Source: Arthrobacter sp. YN (GTDB lineage Bacteria > Actinomycetota > Actinomycetes > Actinomycetales > Micrococcaceae). Taken from it: a stretch of DNA of 64,000 nucleotides. Shown piece by piece: positions 1 to 8,303 of this stretch. The stretch is from assembly GCF_002224285.1 (NCBI RefSeq), contig NZ_CP022436.1, forward strand, positions 3,410,001 to 3,474,000, in the 5' to 3' direction. Each line of letters begins with the position of its first letter. The first letter of the stretch is position 1. The position numbers and the translations under genes are program-made. Under the pieces are notes generated by a model. The model made no database searches, was not told the origin of the DNA, and was given only the letters and a program-made list of their open reading frames with translations.

Positions 1-517
1 CGCGGGTAAAGACCTGCCAAGGCTTCCGCGCCAGGGCCACCAGGAGATCAAATTCCAAGGGGGTGAGCGAAATCCGCTCGCCGCCGCGGGTGACCAAGTG
101 GCCGGCGACGTCGATGGTCACGTCAGCAATACGCAGGGTTTCGGGTGCCTTCTGATCGCCCGGGCGGAGCCGCGCACGAACACGCGCCACAAGCTCGGCG
201 GGTTTAAAGGGCTTGGGCACGTAATCGTCGGCACCGGATTCCAGCCCCCGGACCACGTCGGAGGTATCGGACTTTGCCGTGAGCATGACGATGGGGACGT
301 CGGACTCACCGCGGATTTGCCGGCACACCTCGATGCCGTCGGAGCCCGGCAGCATGAGGTCCAGCAGCACCAAGTCCGGCTTGGAAGAACGGAAGACCTC
401 CAAGGCCTGGCCGCCATCTGCGCAGAACACCGGCTCGAAGCCATCATTGCGCAAGACGATGCCAATCATCTCTGCGAGCGCTTCGTCGTCGTCAACTACC
501 AGAATGCGTGCCTTCAT
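1..517 (-). CDS. mtrA: Response regulator MtrA (3' end cut by window edge)
   Basis: This is the first 172 codons of an OmpR/PhoB-class two-component response regulator; the C-terminus lies left of base 1. It starts at ATG 517 with an AAGGGA element about 10 nt upstream. The receiver domain covers residues 3-115, with the acidic pocket D9-D11, phospho-acceptor D53 (in LVLLDLMLPG), T80 and K102. A linker follows and the winged-helix DNA-binding domain begins near residue 128 (LTPLEFDLLVAL). The sequence matches actinobacterial MtrA, partner of the MtrB kinase, which controls cell wall and division genes. It diverges from the MoxR/DUF58 envelope cluster that starts at 742. The family call is secure; the gene symbol rests on recalled similarity. 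Confidence 0.9.
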   Translation of the reverse strand, partial: MKARILVVDDDEALAEMIGIVLRNDGFEPVFCADGGQALEVFRSSKPDLVLLDLMLPGSDGIEVCRQIRGESDVPIVMLTAKSDTSDVVRGLESGADDYVPKPFKPAELVARVRARLRPGDQKAPETLRIADVTIDVAGHLVTRGGERISLTPLEFDLLVALARKPWQVFTR

Positions 518-741
518 AGTTATATATTCCCTTATCACCAAGTCTTTGTCCCGTTGGGCGCGGCGCACGGCATGGCGCCCCAAGGGCAACTTCCACCGTA
601 CTGCACAACAGCGGCGGCCCATCTGTCATGGCTGGCCGGGCGTCAGGCTATGAGGGACGACGGCGGGACTATAGGCTGGGTGCCAAGGTCCGTATGGGGG
701 ACGTCGGATGCCGGCGCGCCGGGTCTTATGGGGAGGATATC

Positions 742-2118
742 GTGTCACAGCCAGAGCATGGCAACCATCCATTGCCGGGCAATCAGCCCGGGTGGGGAAA
801 CCAGCCGCAGTGGGGAAACCAGCCACAGTGGGGCGGTCCCCCGGCATGGGCGGCTCCCCAGAGCGGTGGACAATATGGCCAGGGCCAACCGGCACCCGGT
901 TGGCCGCCGGGCCCTCCTTATGGACAACCCCTCTACGTCGCTCCTCCCAAGCCGGGCATAATTCCCTTGCGTCCACTGCAGTTCGGCGAGATCCTGGATG
1001 GCTCGTTCCAGACAATCCGTCGCAACGCCGCTTCCATGTTTGGATCAGCGCTGATCGTACAAGCACTCGGTGCGGTGTTCATCGGGATCGTCACAGTGGG
1101 GATGTTCCAGCTCTCGATGTCCTTTGAATCCGTCAGCACTGAGGCGGAATTCACCGAAGCCATGGGTCCTTTCCTGGCCATCATGGCCGGCACTTTGGGT
1201 GTCTCGGTCCTGATCGGTTTTCTTGGTTCGGTCCTTCAAGGGGTCCTGGTGGTGCCGGTGGCGCGCTCGGTCCTCAACCGGCGTACGGGCTTCAAACAGA
1301 TGTGGAAACTTGCCGGCCGAAGGATCTGGCCGCTGCTGGGCGTTGCTCTCCTGTTGACACTCGGCGGGCTTCTGGCAGCAACTGCGGTGGTGGGGATTTC
1401 GGTGCTGTTGTTCACTTCCATGGGCCCCGGAGCCCTGCTCCTTGTCTTGCCTCTGGGCCTGGGATCGGTAGTGGCCTTCGTTTGGATCGGGCTGAAGGTG
1501 ATGCTGGCGCCCGCCGCGATCGTGGTTGAGCGGACAGGCGTCTTCGGCGGACTTCTCAGGTCCTGGCAGCTGACCAGGAACAACTGGTGGCGAATCTTCG
1601 GCATTACCCTTGTGGTCGCCATAATGGTGGGCGTCATCGCCCAGATTGTCCAGATCCCGGCTTCCCTGGCAGCGGCGGCCATTGGCGAGGTGGTTACTCC
1701 CCACCCGGACGCTGAGTCGATTGCTTCCACCCTGGTGATCACCACTGTGATTTCTTCAGCTATCGGCGCTCTGGTGGGGTCCGTGACGTTCGCTTTCCAA
1801 GCCTCGGTGTTCGCCTTGATTTATATGGATCTGCGGATGCGCCGGGATGGTTTGGACGTTGAGCTGATGCGACTGATGGAAACCGGCGCCGATCCTGATG
1901 GCGTGCCGGGAGGCCCGCCAGCCCAAGCCGGAAACCCGGCCCAACCCGGAAACCCTGCCCAAGCCGGAAACCCGGCCCAACCCGGAAACCCTGCCCAACC
2001 CGGATACCCGCCGACCAACCTCCAAAACCCGCCGAGCCAGCCCCAAGCCCCCATGTGGCCACCGAACGGCGGGCAGTTCCCGTCTGCGCCTCCGTCCGGG
2101 CCACGGCCACCGGCATGA
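742..2118 (+). CDS. Pro/Gly/Gln-rich multi-pass membrane protein, first gene of the MoxR-DUF58 cluster
   Basis: The 458-residue protein starts at GTG 742, preceded by GGGAGG with 5 nt spacing. Residues 1-70 are low-complexity Pro/Gly/Gln/Trp with a tandem NQPQWG repeat. The centre (about residues 85-375) has roughly six hydrophobic segments and resembles the membrane domain attached to some glycerophosphodiester phosphodiesterases, but has no catalytic phosphodiesterase domain. The tail (about 400-458) is again Pro/Asn/Gln-rich with six-residue GNPAQ(P/A) repeats. Its stop overlaps the next start (ATGA), so it is translationally coupled to the DUF4129 gene. From memory the position equals that of mycobacterial Rv3689. 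Its biochemical role is unknown; a scaffold or envelope-sensing role is a guess. Confidence 0.8.
   Translation: MSQPEHGNHPLPGNQPGWGNQPQWGNQPQWGGPPAWAAPQSGGQYGQGQPAPGWPPGPPYGQPLYVAPPKPGIIPLRPLQFGEILDGSFQTIRRNAASMFGSALIVQALGAVFIGIVTVGMFQLSMSFESVSTEAEFTEAMGPFLAIMAGTLGVSVLIGFLGSVLQGVLVVPVARSVLNRRTGFKQMWKLAGRRIWPLLGVALLLTLGGLLAATAVVGISVLLFTSMGPGALLLVLPLGLGSVVAFVWIGLKVMLAPAAIVVERTGVFGGLLRSWQLTRNNWWRIFGITLVVAIMVGVIAQIVQIPASLAAAAIGEVVTPHPDAESIASTLVITTVISSAIGALVGSVTFAFQASVFALIYMDLRMRRDGLDVELMRLMETGADPDGVPGGPPAQAGNPAQPGNPAQAGNPAQPGNPAQPGYPPTNLQNPPSQPQAPMWPPNGGQFPSAPPSGPRPPA
796..831 (+). repeat. 18-bp tandem repeat in the N-terminal coding region
   Basis: Two adjacent 18-bp units (796-813 and 814-831) differ by one base and encode GNQPQW twice; a degenerate third unit follows. 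The repeat is in frame, so unit gain or loss would only change the length of the low-complexity N-terminus. Confidence 0.7.
1930..2009 (+). repeat. 18-bp tandem repeat in the C-terminal coding region
   Basis: Four 18-bp units (1930, 1948, 1966, 1984) plus a partial fifth encode GNPAQ(P/A). Units 1 and 3 are identical and unit 2 resembles units 3-4, giving a 36-bp higher-order period typical of slippage or unequal exchange. All units are in frame. Confidence 0.75.
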
Positions 2119-2807
2119 CACTGAGCCTGCTGGATGCATCCACCACGTTGGCGGCCATGGAACCGCCCGTGACGCCGGACCGCGAAGAGGGGCGGCGCTG
2201 GGCGGCTGAAGAACTTTCCAAACCCCAATACCCGGACGCCCAACCTGCTTGGCTGGAGCAGTTGTGGCGTGATTTTCTCGACTGGTTATCGTCGTTGGAA
2301 GGCGACGGGATGGGCCAGGGACCTGACCTTGCTGTTCCTCTGATGATCGCCGTGGCTCTTGCGATCATCATCGCTGCGGTTGTTGTGGTCCGGCCCAGGT
2401 TGAATGCACGCCGAAAAGCCGCTGCAGCGGACATCTATGGGGATGACGACAGTGTGGATTCGGAAGGCTACCGGAAGCGCGCGGCAACCGCGGCCGACGA
2501 CGGCAACTGGCCGGCCGCCGTCGTCGACCAGTTCCGGGCGCTGGTCCGCTCCGCGGAGGAGCGTGACATCATTGACCCGCGCGCAGGGCGGACGGCTGAT
2601 GAAGCGGCAGGTCAGCTTGGACAGGTGTTCGGCGCAGCGCAGTCCCGGCTGGATGCAGCCGCCCGCCTTTTTGACGCTGTGCGCTATGGCGAGCAAGGTG
2701 CATCAGCGACTGACTTCGAGGATGTCCGCGGACTCGATGCAGACCTCCTGGAGATGAAACCAGACTTTGCCGGTCAGGCCCACACCGGATTCGCGGTGCC
2801 GCGATGA
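2115..2807 (+). CDS. DUF4129 domain-containing membrane protein
   Basis: This 230-residue protein starts at ATG 2115, overlapping the upstream stop by four bases (ATGA). A longer in-frame start at 2055 would lie deep inside the upstream gene and is rejected. An acidic, Trp-rich segment is followed by one hydrophobic helix at about residues 75-95 (PLMIAVALAIIIAAVVVV). The cytoplasmic domain after it has the DUF4129 pattern: a helical region with RKRAATAADDGNWPAAVVDQ and RTADEAAGQLG. DUF4129 is also found at the C-terminus of transglutaminase-like TgpA proteins encoded beside MoxR and DUF58; here it stands alone. It ends in another ATGA overlap with the DUF4350 gene. Confidence 0.85.
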   Translation: MTLSLLDASTTLAAMEPPVTPDREEGRRWAAEELSKPQYPDAQPAWLEQLWRDFLDWLSSLEGDGMGQGPDLAVPLMIAVALAIIIAAVVVVRPRLNARRKAAAADIYGDDDSVDSEGYRKRAATAADDGNWPAAVVDQFRALVRSAEERDIIDPRAGRTADEAAGQLGQVFGAAQSRLDAAARLFDAVRYGEQGASATDFEDVRGLDADLLEMKPDFAGQAHTGFAVPR

Positions 2808-4006
2808 CCACATCCTTGGCGAAGGACAGCACGGTCCAAGGCGAAGCTGCTGCCCTCCAGCAGCCCACGGGCAAAGGTTTCCGCGTCTGGTTCCGGAAAC
2901 ACTTGGCATGGATCCTCATTGGCGCACTCCTGGCCGGTCTGGTGACCTACCTGGTTGTTTCGAGTGTCTCGGGCGCCAAGGATCCGCGGCCGCTGTCCTC
3001 CCGGAACCCGGCCCCGGATGGCGCCATGGCGTTGGCTGAAATCCTGGGGCGCCACGGCGTCGCAGTGACAGCCACGGATACCCTGGCGGAGACCATGGAT
3101 GCCTTGGCCGACCGGGATGACGCCACGGTCCTCCTCTACGACCCCCGCGGCTTCCTCGACCGGACACAGCTGGAAGGCATCACGGATGCCGCGGACCACG
3201 TGGTGCTGGTCAATCCACGCCTCAGGACACTCAACTCACTGGAGCAGGACTTCCGGCCCGGCGGCGTGGTTCCTGAAGCAACGAAGGGTCTTGAACCACG
3301 CTGCGATCAGGACGATGCCGCAGCGGCGGGCATGGTCTCTGCCCAGGGCTTCATCTATTCGGGACCCGTCGTGTGCTACCCCGTCGCGGGCAAGGCCTCG
3401 GGTCTCTATGCGGCGTCCGGCGACGGCCGCGTGGTGGTCCTTGGCAGTACGGACCTGGTTGACAACCAGCACCTCGCCTCAGAAGGCAACGCAGCCCTCG
3501 CACTCCGCACCTTGGGCAAGGATCAGAACCTTGTCTGGTACTTGCCCGGAGTTGGTGACCTCGCTACGACTGATTCGACTCCTACCCTGAACGAGTTGGC
3601 ACCCCGGTGGCTGGCGTTCGTGGGTCCGTGGCTGGGAATCGTGGCGCTCCTGGCCATCGCTTGGCGGGGTCGACGCCTTGGCCCGCTGGTTTTCGAGCCG
3701 CTTCCCGTTGTGGTGAAGGCTGCTGAGACCGCAGAGGGCAGGGCGCGTCTTTATCAGGACTCGCGGGCAGTGGGGCGTGCGGCCGAGAACCTCCGGGCGG
3801 GCACCTTGGCCCGCTTGGCGCGGCACTTCAATCTGGGGGTGGATGCCACCCCGGAAGCAATTGTGGACGCCTCAGCCAGACGTGTGGAGCGGCCGGCTTC
3901 AGAAGTCAGGTCTGTGCTGCTCGACGTCCGGCCGGACAACGAAGGACAACTGGTGCAATGGGCACAACAGATCGAACGAATCGAACAGGAGGCGACCGCC
4001 CGATGA
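2804..4006 (+). CDS. DUF4350 domain-containing membrane protein
   Basis: The 400-residue protein starts at ATG 2804, overlapping the DUF4129 stop. A membrane helix lies near residues 35-53 (WILIGALLAGLVTYLVVSS). An extracytoplasmic DUF4350 domain (about 65-240) has an open alpha/beta pattern with the RNPAPDGAMALAEILGRHGV and LGSTDLVDN segments. A second helix is at about 268-286, and a soluble C-terminal part contains AVGRAAENLRAGTLARLARH. Two cysteines (RCDQD and VVCYPV) may form an extracellular disulfide. The family is usually encoded beside MoxR ATPases and DUF58 proteins; its exact function is unknown. Confidence 0.85.
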   Translation: MTTSLAKDSTVQGEAAALQQPTGKGFRVWFRKHLAWILIGALLAGLVTYLVVSSVSGAKDPRPLSSRNPAPDGAMALAEILGRHGVAVTATDTLAETMDALADRDDATVLLYDPRGFLDRTQLEGITDAADHVVLVNPRLRTLNSLEQDFRPGGVVPEATKGLEPRCDQDDAAAAGMVSAQGFIYSGPVVCYPVAGKASGLYAASGDGRVVVLGSTDLVDNQHLASEGNAALALRTLGKDQNLVWYLPGVGDLATTDSTPTLNELAPRWLAFVGPWLGIVALLAIAWRGRRLGPLVFEPLPVVVKAAETAEGRARLYQDSRAVGRAAENLRAGTLARLARHFNLGVDATPEAIVDASARRVERPASEVRSVLLDVRPDNEGQLVQWAQQIERIEQEATAR

Positions 4007-5103
4007 GCAGCCAGCCGAACAGCTACACAGACAGCAACAGCCAACACGCCGGTGGTGTCCCGCCCCAGCAGGATGTCCCGCACCAAGGCTTGCCGCAGCA
4101 GGCTGCGCCGCAAGGAGGCGATCCCTCAGGAAACGGGCACCGCTCTGCGCCGGAGGACCCCGCGCGGCAGTCGCTGTTGAACGTCCGCGCCGAAGTGGGC
4201 AAAGCCGTAGTAGGCCAGGATCCCACCGTCACCGGTATGCTCATCGCGCTCCTCTGCGGGGGCCACGTCCTCTTGGAGGGTGTCCCAGGCGTGGCCAAGA
4301 CCCTGCTGGTGAGGGCGCTTTCCACTGCTTTGAGCCTGGATACCAAGCGTGTCCAGTTCACCCCCGACCTCATGCCGGGTGACGTCACAGGATCGTTGGT
4401 CTACGATTCCCACTCGTCGGAGTTCACTTTCCGTGAAGGCCCCGTCTTCACCAACATCATGCTCGCGGACGAAATCAACCGCACCCCTCCAAAGACCCAG
4501 GCGTCCCTCCTGGAAGCCATGGAAGAGCGCCAGGTTTCCGTGGATGGCGTCTCCCGCCCACTGCCGAGCCCGTTCATCGTCGCGGCGACGCAGAACCCGG
4601 TGGAGTATGAAGGCACCTATCCCCTCCCCGAGGCCCAACTTGACCGGTTCCTCCTCAAACTGACCATGCCTTTGCCCGGAAGGGCCGAAGAAATCGAGGT
4701 CATCCGGCGCCACGCAAGCGGCTTCGATCCGAGGAACCTCGCCGCCGCCGGTGTGCGTCCGGTGGCCGGCGCCGCTGAGCTTTCCGCCGCCCAGGCCGCA
4801 GTAGCCCAGGTAGCGGTGGCCCCGGAAATCCTGGCGTACATTGTTGACGTTGTCCGTGCCACCCGGTCCGCTCCGTCCTTCCAACTCGGTGTCTCCCCCC
4901 GTGGTGCCACAGCGCTGCTCAATACGTCCAAGGCCTGGGCTTGGCTGTCCGGACGGACCTTCGTTACCCCGGACGACGTCAAGGCTTTGTCGTTGCCATG
5001 CCTGCGGCACCGTGTTGGCCTTCGACCAGAAGCCCAGATGGACGGCATCCAGGTGGATGATGTCCTGGGCAGCATCCTGGCGTCCGTTCCGGTGCCGCGG
5101 TGA
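4003..5103 (+). CDS. MoxR-family AAA+ ATPase
   Basis: The 366-residue protein starts at ATG 4003 (ATGA overlap) with AGGAGG about ten bases upstream. Residues 1-50 are a Gln/Pro-rich tail; the AAA+ domain follows with Walker A GVPGVAKT (93-100) and Walker B IMLADEIN (D155, E156). Sensor 1 is ATQNPVEYEGTYPLPEAQLDRF, described here only by position (about 190-211), and a C-terminal lid closes the fold. MoxR ATPases act as chaperones that mature partner proteins, typically the DUF58/vWA protein encoded next to them, as here. The ATP-binding residues are intact, so an active ATPase is expected. Confidence 0.93.
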   Translation: MSSQPNSYTDSNSQHAGGVPPQQDVPHQGLPQQAAPQGGDPSGNGHRSAPEDPARQSLLNVRAEVGKAVVGQDPTVTGMLIALLCGGHVLLEGVPGVAKTLLVRALSTALSLDTKRVQFTPDLMPGDVTGSLVYDSHSSEFTFREGPVFTNIMLADEINRTPPKTQASLLEAMEERQVSVDGVSRPLPSPFIVAATQNPVEYEGTYPLPEAQLDRFLLKLTMPLPGRAEEIEVIRRHASGFDPRNLAAAGVRPVAGAAELSAAQAAVAQVAVAPEILAYIVDVVRATRSAPSFQLGVSPRGATALLNTSKAWAWLSGRTFVTPDDVKALSLPCLRHRVGLRPEAQMDGIQVDDVLGSILASVPVPR

Positions 5104-5171
5104 GTTCGGGCACGCAGGTGGGTTCGGGCACGCAGGTGACTTCCGACGCGGGCCTGACCGAGGCGGCCTGA
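5100..5171 (+). other. 23-codon leader-like ORF bridging moxR and the DUF58 gene
   Basis: A GTG at 5100 overlaps the moxR stop (GTGA) and opens 23 codons ending in TGA 5169-5171, directly abutting the DUF58 ATG at 5172. Two 18-bp direct repeats (5103-5120 and 5121-5138) lie inside and encode SSGTQV/GSGTQV. The DUF58 start has no clear Shine-Dalgarno sequence, so this mini-ORF could carry ribosomes across by termination-reinitiation. It may equally be a decayed N-terminus. No family match is claimed. Confidence 0.35.
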
Positions 5172-6464
5172 ATGGCCATTACGGGTCGTTTCGTGGTGCT
5201 TGGCCTGGCCGGCCTCATTCCGCTGGTGCTGTTTCCCGCTTGGAGCACAGTCCTGTCCGTCACCGTGGGTTTGTTGCTGTTGCTGGTCCTTGACCTGCTG
5301 CTGGCTGCGTCACCGGCACGTCTCGGCCTGGACCGCCAGCACCCGGGAAACGTGACGCTGGAGGGCCAGGTGGAGACAGTGGTGACTGTTGCCAACCCCA
5401 CCCGGCGGACGCTGCGGGCGAAAGTCAGGGATGCGTGGCAGCCCTCTGCCGGTGCCGTCGATAATGAGCAGTCCCTGGTTGTTCCCCCGGGCGAGCGGCG
5501 ACGCATGAGGGTGGCCTTGGTTCCCCGGCGCCGCGGTGACCTGGAAAGCCCCCACGTCACCATCAGGTCCCAGGGACCACTCGGGCTGGCCGCCAGGCAG
5601 CGCACGCGTGTGCTTCCCGGGCATCTGAGGGTCCTGCCCCCTTTCCACTCCAAACGCCATCTGCCGTCCAAGCTCCGGAAGCTCCGGGAACTTGACGGCA
5701 GGGCCGCCGTGCAGATCCGCGGAGCCGGAACGGAATTCGATTCCCTTCGCGATTACGTGCGGGGTGATGACGTCCGCTCCATCGACTGGCGGGCCACGGC
5801 GCGCCGCACCTCCGTGGTGGTGCGCACTTGGCGCCCCGAACGCGACAGACGCGTGGTCATTGTCCTGGATACATCCCGCACCGCTGCCGCCCGGATCGAG
5901 GACGAACCCCGACTCGATACCGGCATTGAAGCGGCGTTGCTGCTCTCCGTGCTGGCCGAACGCGGAGGGGACCGGGTTGACTTCCTCGCGTACGACCGCA
6001 GATTGCGTGCCCGGGTCGAGTCGGCCTCCAAAAGCAACATGCTTGGCCAACTGGTCCAGGCCATGGCCCCGTTGGAGGCAGAACTGATTGAGTTGGACTG
6101 GCAACAAATTCCTGGACAGGTGAGGGCAGTCTCGGCGCACCGGTCGCTGGTGGTGCTGTTGACAGCGCTCGACGGCGGTGCCCCCGAAGAGGGCCTCCTC
6201 CCCACGGTGGCGCAATTGTCCCGCCAACATGTGGTGGTGGTGGCATCAGTCAGGGATCCCCTGCTCGCGGCCATGAAGGAGGAAAGGACTACGGCAAGGC
6301 AGGTATTCCGGGCCGCAGCGGCCGAACGCGCCCTGTTGGAACGCGCTGCGGTCACAGCCCAGTTGCGGCAGCTGGGCGCCGAAGTGGTGGATGCCGAACC
6401 ACTTGACGTCCCACCCCTGCTTGCCGACACCTATATCCGGCTCAAAGCGGCCGGAAGACTCTAG
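5172..6464 (+). CDS. DUF58 domain-containing protein, MoxR partner
   Basis: The 430-residue protein starts at ATG 5172. Two hydrophobic segments occupy residues 8-48, placing the rest in the cytoplasm. The DUF58 core is explicit in EFDSLRDYVRGDDVRSIDWR, followed by a vWA-like fold with VVIVLDTSRT (a D-x-S metal-site remnant) near residues 232-241. DUF58 proteins accompany MoxR ATPases and are thought to be their clients or adaptors at the membrane. In many actinobacteria a SpoIIM-like and an RDD membrane gene come next; here a DUF4166 gene follows 24 nt later. Confidence 0.9.
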   Translation: MAITGRFVVLGLAGLIPLVLFPAWSTVLSVTVGLLLLLVLDLLLAASPARLGLDRQHPGNVTLEGQVETVVTVANPTRRTLRAKVRDAWQPSAGAVDNEQSLVVPPGERRRMRVALVPRRRGDLESPHVTIRSQGPLGLAARQRTRVLPGHLRVLPPFHSKRHLPSKLRKLRELDGRAAVQIRGAGTEFDSLRDYVRGDDVRSIDWRATARRTSVVVRTWRPERDRRVVIVLDTSRTAAARIEDEPRLDTGIEAALLLSVLAERGGDRVDFLAYDRRLRARVESASKSNMLGQLVQAMAPLEAELIELDWQQIPGQVRAVSAHRSLVVLLTALDGGAPEEGLLPTVAQLSRQHVVVVASVRDPLLAAMKEERTTARQVFRAAAAERALLERAAVTAQLRQLGAEVVDAEPLDVPPLLADTYIRLKAAGRL

Positions 6465-6488
6465 TTCCCACGTCCGGAAAGGACTGCC

Positions 6489-7214
6489 ATGAATGCACCC
6501 ATTTACCAGCTGGCACTCGGCAATGACTTCACCAAGCTGACTCCCGAGCTTCAGGAGTACTTTTCGCTGGCAGCGGGTTCCGGCTCCTATGGGATAGGCG
6601 AAGGCGTCTTTGACGTAGTGGGCTGCCGGCAGAAATGGTTGCGGCCCCTGCTTGCCCTCACGGGCGGTGAGGAAGCGTTCTTTCCTGAATACGGCGAAGG
6701 CATCCGGTTCAGGATCGAGAACCATGCGCATGTGGATCCCTTTGGACGACCAGCCCTTACAGCACGGCGGGAGATCTACTTCCCCTCAAAGACGAGGCTG
6801 TTCCACGATACAACGAGTGCCATAGTGCCCGGTCCCGGACAGGGCAACAGCAAGCAGCGGGCCCGTCTGGTGGACCACGTGGGACGGTATCGGCGGCTGG
6901 TGACGGATCTGGATGTCAGCGTCACCTCCGAAGGCAGGCTTCGTGGTGTTTCCAACGCGAGCCGACTGCTCCTGGGGCCTTTGCGCATTCCGTTGCCAGC
7001 GGCCCTGGACGCACGCGCCTACGCAGAGCAATGGTGGGACAGTGCCCAGGGCAAACACCGCATCCAGGTCAAGGTTATCCAGCCGCAGATTGGCTTGGTA
7101 CTGGTCTATGCCGGACGCTTCGATTACCGGTTGGCCCCGTATCTGCCGGGAGCCGCCACTGGTACGACGCTCCCGCGCTACGCGGAACCGGAGCACTGGG
7201 AACGGCGAATCTGA
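6489..7214 (+). CDS. DUF4166 domain-containing protein
   Basis: A 241-residue soluble protein starting at ATG 6489 with GGAAAGGA upstream. The pattern fits DUF4166: an N-terminal helical region, FRIENHAHVDPFGRPALTARRE in the middle (about residues 77-98), and a C-terminal beta-rich part ending YRLAPYLPG. No signal peptide or membrane helix. It follows the DUF58 gene closely and may be the last gene of the cluster. Function unknown; the family elsewhere occurs alone or fused to dehydrogenase-like domains. Confidence 0.7.
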   Translation: MNAPIYQLALGNDFTKLTPELQEYFSLAAGSGSYGIGEGVFDVVGCRQKWLRPLLALTGGEEAFFPEYGEGIRFRIENHAHVDPFGRPALTARREIYFPSKTRLFHDTTSAIVPGPGQGNSKQRARLVDHVGRYRRLVTDLDVSVTSEGRLRGVSNASRLLLGPLRIPLPAALDARAYAEQWWDSAQGKHRIQVKVIQPQIGLVLVYAGRFDYRLAPYLPGAATGTTLPRYAEPEHWERRI

Positions 7215-7245
7215 CGTGGCGCCCAGCGCTGGGCGGCACGTCAGA
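7210..7245. terminator. Hairpin between convergent genes
   Basis: A 9-bp outer stem, one G-G mismatch and a 5-bp inner stem with a 6-nt loop. The DUF4166 stop codon lies in the left arm. There is no U-tract on either strand, so terminator function is inferred from position between genes ending at 7214 (+) and 7266 (-). Confidence 0.45.
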
Positions 7246-7265
7246 CCTCTGCCAAGGAGTGCCCG

Positions 7266-8300
7266 TCAGCCTTGTGCCAGTTGGTCCAGTCCGTCGGCCA
7301 CCTGGGTGAGTTTCGTCAATACGTCCGTGGCAGCTGCAGGCGTGTAGCCAGCGAGTCCCGTGGACGGCGTGACACGCAATCCAGCCAGGCCCGCTGCGGG
7401 CAGGCCAAGCTGCCGCCACGGCTTCCAGATACTCTCCACGATGTCCGAAGTCCGTGGCAGCTGTGCCTGCGGATCGTGGGTGGGCAGCGCGCCTGCCCAA
7501 ACACGCTTGCCGCTTTCCACGGCGGCGGCCAACTGTTCCCACTGACGCATGGTCAGCGCCCTCAGGGGGACGGCCAGGCCGTCTGCTCCAGCAGCCAGAA
7601 TCCGTTCGATCGGCGCTTCGATCTCCGGTACAGACACCACGGTCTCGACGACGCCAACCGCCTTAAGTGCCTCGACCACCAACCGCCAGGCCGCTGTGAC
7701 CTCGTCACCGGCAATCGACCGCAGTGTTCTGTAGCCGCTTGCAGTCGGGATGGTCCCGGCCATGACCGAGGCGATGTCCGGCTCGTCCACCTGGACCACA
7801 ATGTCAGCGCCCGGCACTGCTCCCGAGACCCGGCGGATGTGCTCACCAACGCCGGCTGCCAGGGACTCAGCAATGTCGCGGCGGGCGCCATAGTCAAGAA
7901 GCGCGCGTTCTCCATTGTGCAGGTAGAGATTGGCAGCAAGGCTCAGGGGACCCAACACCCGGATCTTGAATTCAGACGCTGAAACGTCCTCGGCCCCGGC
8001 TACGTCGGCCAGGATATTGATGTCCGTGGACAGCGCAGATCGGGCACGCTGGGCGTCCTTCCCGGGTCGGTCCACAAGCCGCCACCCATGCGGCTGGACG
8101 TCGAGGGCCAGGTCCAGCAGCAGGGACCCCGAACGGCCCACGGCGTCCGAGCCTACTCCGCGGTCCGGAAGTTCGGGCAGGAACGGAAGGTGGGGGTCGC
8201 CGAGCTCGCCGCGGATGATCCGGCTTGCCTCGGCGGGATCGGTGCCCGGCCACGGCCCCAGAGCGGTTGCGCTGGCGCGCAGGTCATTCACTGATGCCAT
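7266..8300 (-). CDS. MetE C-terminal-like TIM-barrel protein without cysteines
   Basis: A 344-residue soluble protein with the look of the catalytic half of cobalamin-independent methionine synthase. It has VLGPLSLAANLYLHNGERAL (about residues 115-134), VVVQVDEPDIA (about 167-177) and a long barrel C-terminus ending in VTPSTGLAGYTP. True MetE binds zinc through one His and two Cys; this protein has no cysteine at all, so it cannot use that site. The ATG at 8300 lies 3 nt after the chorismate mutase stop, so the two are co-translated. Genome annotations often call it methionine synthase; the missing zinc ligands argue for another activity. Confidence 0.75.
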   Translation of the reverse strand: MASVNDLRASATALGPWPGTDPAEASRIIRGELGDPHLPFLPELPDRGVGSDAVGRSGSLLLDLALDVQPHGWRLVDRPGKDAQRARSALSTDINILADVAGAEDVSASEFKIRVLGPLSLAANLYLHNGERALLDYGARRDIAESLAAGVGEHIRRVSGAVPGADIVVQVDEPDIASVMAGTIPTASGYRTLRSIAGDEVTAAWRLVVEALKAVGVVETVVSVPEIEAPIERILAAGADGLAVPLRALTMRQWEQLAAAVESGKRVWAGALPTHDPQAQLPRTSDIVESIWKPWRQLGLPAAGLAGLRVTPSTGLAGYTPAAATDVLTKLTQVADGLDQLAQG

Positions 8301-8303
8301 GGA

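Noticed and set aside
742..752. GTCACAG at the start of the first cluster gene as an MtrA half-site
   Set aside because: Only a single half-site overlapping the start codon was found; no second GTCAC at proper spacing, so chance is likely.
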